From assembly GCF_002836515.1 (NCBI RefSeq), contig NZ_PJBC01000060.1, forward strand, positions 186,001-250,000: a stretch of 64,000 nucleotides of DNA, read 5' to 3'. The position numbers were made by a program, and so were the translations under genes. Source of the stretch: Pseudomonas sp. Choline-02u-1. GTDB lineage: Bacteria; Pseudomonadota; Gammaproteobacteria; Pseudomonadales; Pseudomonadaceae. Every line of letters starts with the position of its first letter. Position 1 is the stretch's first letter. A model generated the notes under the pieces. The model searched no databases. It was not told where the DNA came from and saw nothing but the letters and a program-made list of their open reading frames with translations. Below are positions 63,316 through 64,000 of the stretch, piece by piece.

Positions 63316-64000
63316 TCACACCTGGCTGAACGTGGCGGCAATCGCCTCGCGAACCTTGCCCAGCACCGGATCGATCTGCGTGCTGGTGCGCCAACCCAGT
63401 TCCACCGGATAGCGCGGCAACGGCAAAGGGCAGGGCAGCAATGCCAGCCCGCTCAGCGCTGCGATGCTTGCGGCAGCATGGGTTGGAATGGTTGCTACGG
63501 CCTGACTGCCCTTGAGCAGAAACGGCAGCGCGGCAAAATGCGTGGTCGACGCGCAGACCCGGCGGCTCAATCCCACTGCCGCCAAACCCTCATCGGTGAT
63601 GCCGATAAAGCCTCCCGACGACACCAGAATGTGCTCGCGCATAACGAACTCCTGCAACTCGATGTGCTGCTGGCCGGGCGCGAGACTGGCCGGGTCGACG
63701 AGGCAGGCGTAGCCACCTTCGCCCAACACCTGACGGCTGAGCAGGCGCTCGGCAAACCCGCCAGCGGTAATCGCCAGGTCGATGCTGCGTTCCATCAGCG
63801 CGCGGGCGACGATCTGGCTATGGGTCTGGCGAAAGATCAGCCGCAGCTTCGGCGCGCGCCAGGCGATTTCCTCGATCAAGTGGCGACCGTAGGCAATTTC
63901 GAAATCATCCGACAGGCCAATCGCAATCGAACGCCCGTCGTATTGATTGGCCGCTGGATCGAGCATGGCCAGACTTTGTCGGCATTTGTTCAGGGCATCG
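63316..64000 (-). CDS. LysR-type transcriptional regulator, C-terminal part (cut by window edge)
   Basis: The visible 228 codons cover the linker helix end (KCRQSLAMLDPA) and the substrate-binding domain (SIAIGLSDDFEIAYGRHLIEEIAW, DLAITAGGF, REHILVSSGGFIGITDEGL). The frame is open to the window end, so the helix-turn-helix lies outside. The coinducer and target are unknown. Its 3' end meets the small gene at 63055. Confidence 0.88.
   Translation of the reverse strand, partial: DALNKCRQSLAMLDPAANQYDGRSIAIGLSDDFEIAYGRHLIEEIAWRAPKLRLIFRQTHSQIVARALMERSIDLAITAGGFAERLLSRQVLGEGGYACLVDPASLAPGQQHIELQEFVMREHILVSSGGFIGITDEGLAAVGLSRRVCASTTHFAALPFLLKGSQAVATIPTHAAASIAALSGLALLPCPLPLPRYPVELGWRTSTQIDPVLGKVREAIAATFSQV

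Overview
The window looks like chromosomal DNA of a Pseudomonas of the P. fluorescens complex. The evidence is high GC with GC-ending codons, many Pseudomonas-type REP palindromes, a MuxABC-OpmB pump, a PvdQ acylase, a CcoG protein, and the Pseudomonas arrangement of GlgE/TreS/GlgB and TreY/MalQ/TreZ/GlgA genes. No tRNA, rRNA, CRISPR array, insertion sequence or prophage was seen. The window ends inside a LysR-type gene.

Region 1 (1-17540) is mostly housekeeping and envelope genes. It holds the thiol peroxidase tpx, the four-gene efflux operon muxA-muxB-muxC-opmB, a membrane MHYT-GGDEF-EAL cyclic-di-GMP protein, an SDR oxidoreductase whose ribosome binding site lies in a hairpin, a MocR-type regulator, ccoG with an Anr-type box upstream, an MgtC-like membrane protein and a 52-residue proline-rich small protein.

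Region 2 (17630-45480) is a stress-sugar island. A rightward operon behind a probable AlgU promoter encodes GlgE, a TreS-maltokinase fusion and GlgB, which together turn trehalose into maltose-1-phosphate and then into branched alpha-glucan. A leftward array encodes GlgA, TreZ, MalQ, TreY, a DUF2934 protein and GlgX, which debranch glucan and convert it back to trehalose. Directly after glgX, with overlapping start and stop codons, comes a cassette of an acyl-CoA dehydrogenase-like protein, a PIG-L deacetylase, a NodS-like methyltransferase and a family 2 glycosyltransferase. A second PIG-L protein that has lost its catalytic-base position and an endonuclease/exonuclease/phosphatase-fold protein follow. 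Two paralogous autotransporter genes, one reduced to the barrel, lie between the two halves.

Region 3 (46068-52270) carries a D-2-hydroxyacid dehydrogenase with a periplasmic alpha/beta hydrolase, a DUF411 metal-binding protein with a DedA/YqaA-like membrane protein, a chemoreceptor with a FliA-type promoter, a two-helix membrane peptide and a Fur-like winged-helix protein without an obvious metal-binding half.

Region 4 (52426-64000) holds pvdQ (possible PvdS-type box upstream) convergent with a FecR-type regulator that has no sigma gene or receptor beside it, a small PepSY protein, a 1625-residue protein with four internal repeats and a C-terminal HELSH zinc-protease motif (a probable toxin), dpkA, a DUF883 protein, a small conserved protein and the truncated LysR gene.

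The most novel-looking items are the deacetylase/methyltransferase/glycosyltransferase cassette coupled to glgX, which resembles the chemistry of Nod-factor or GlcNAc-thiol synthesis, and the giant repeat protein.
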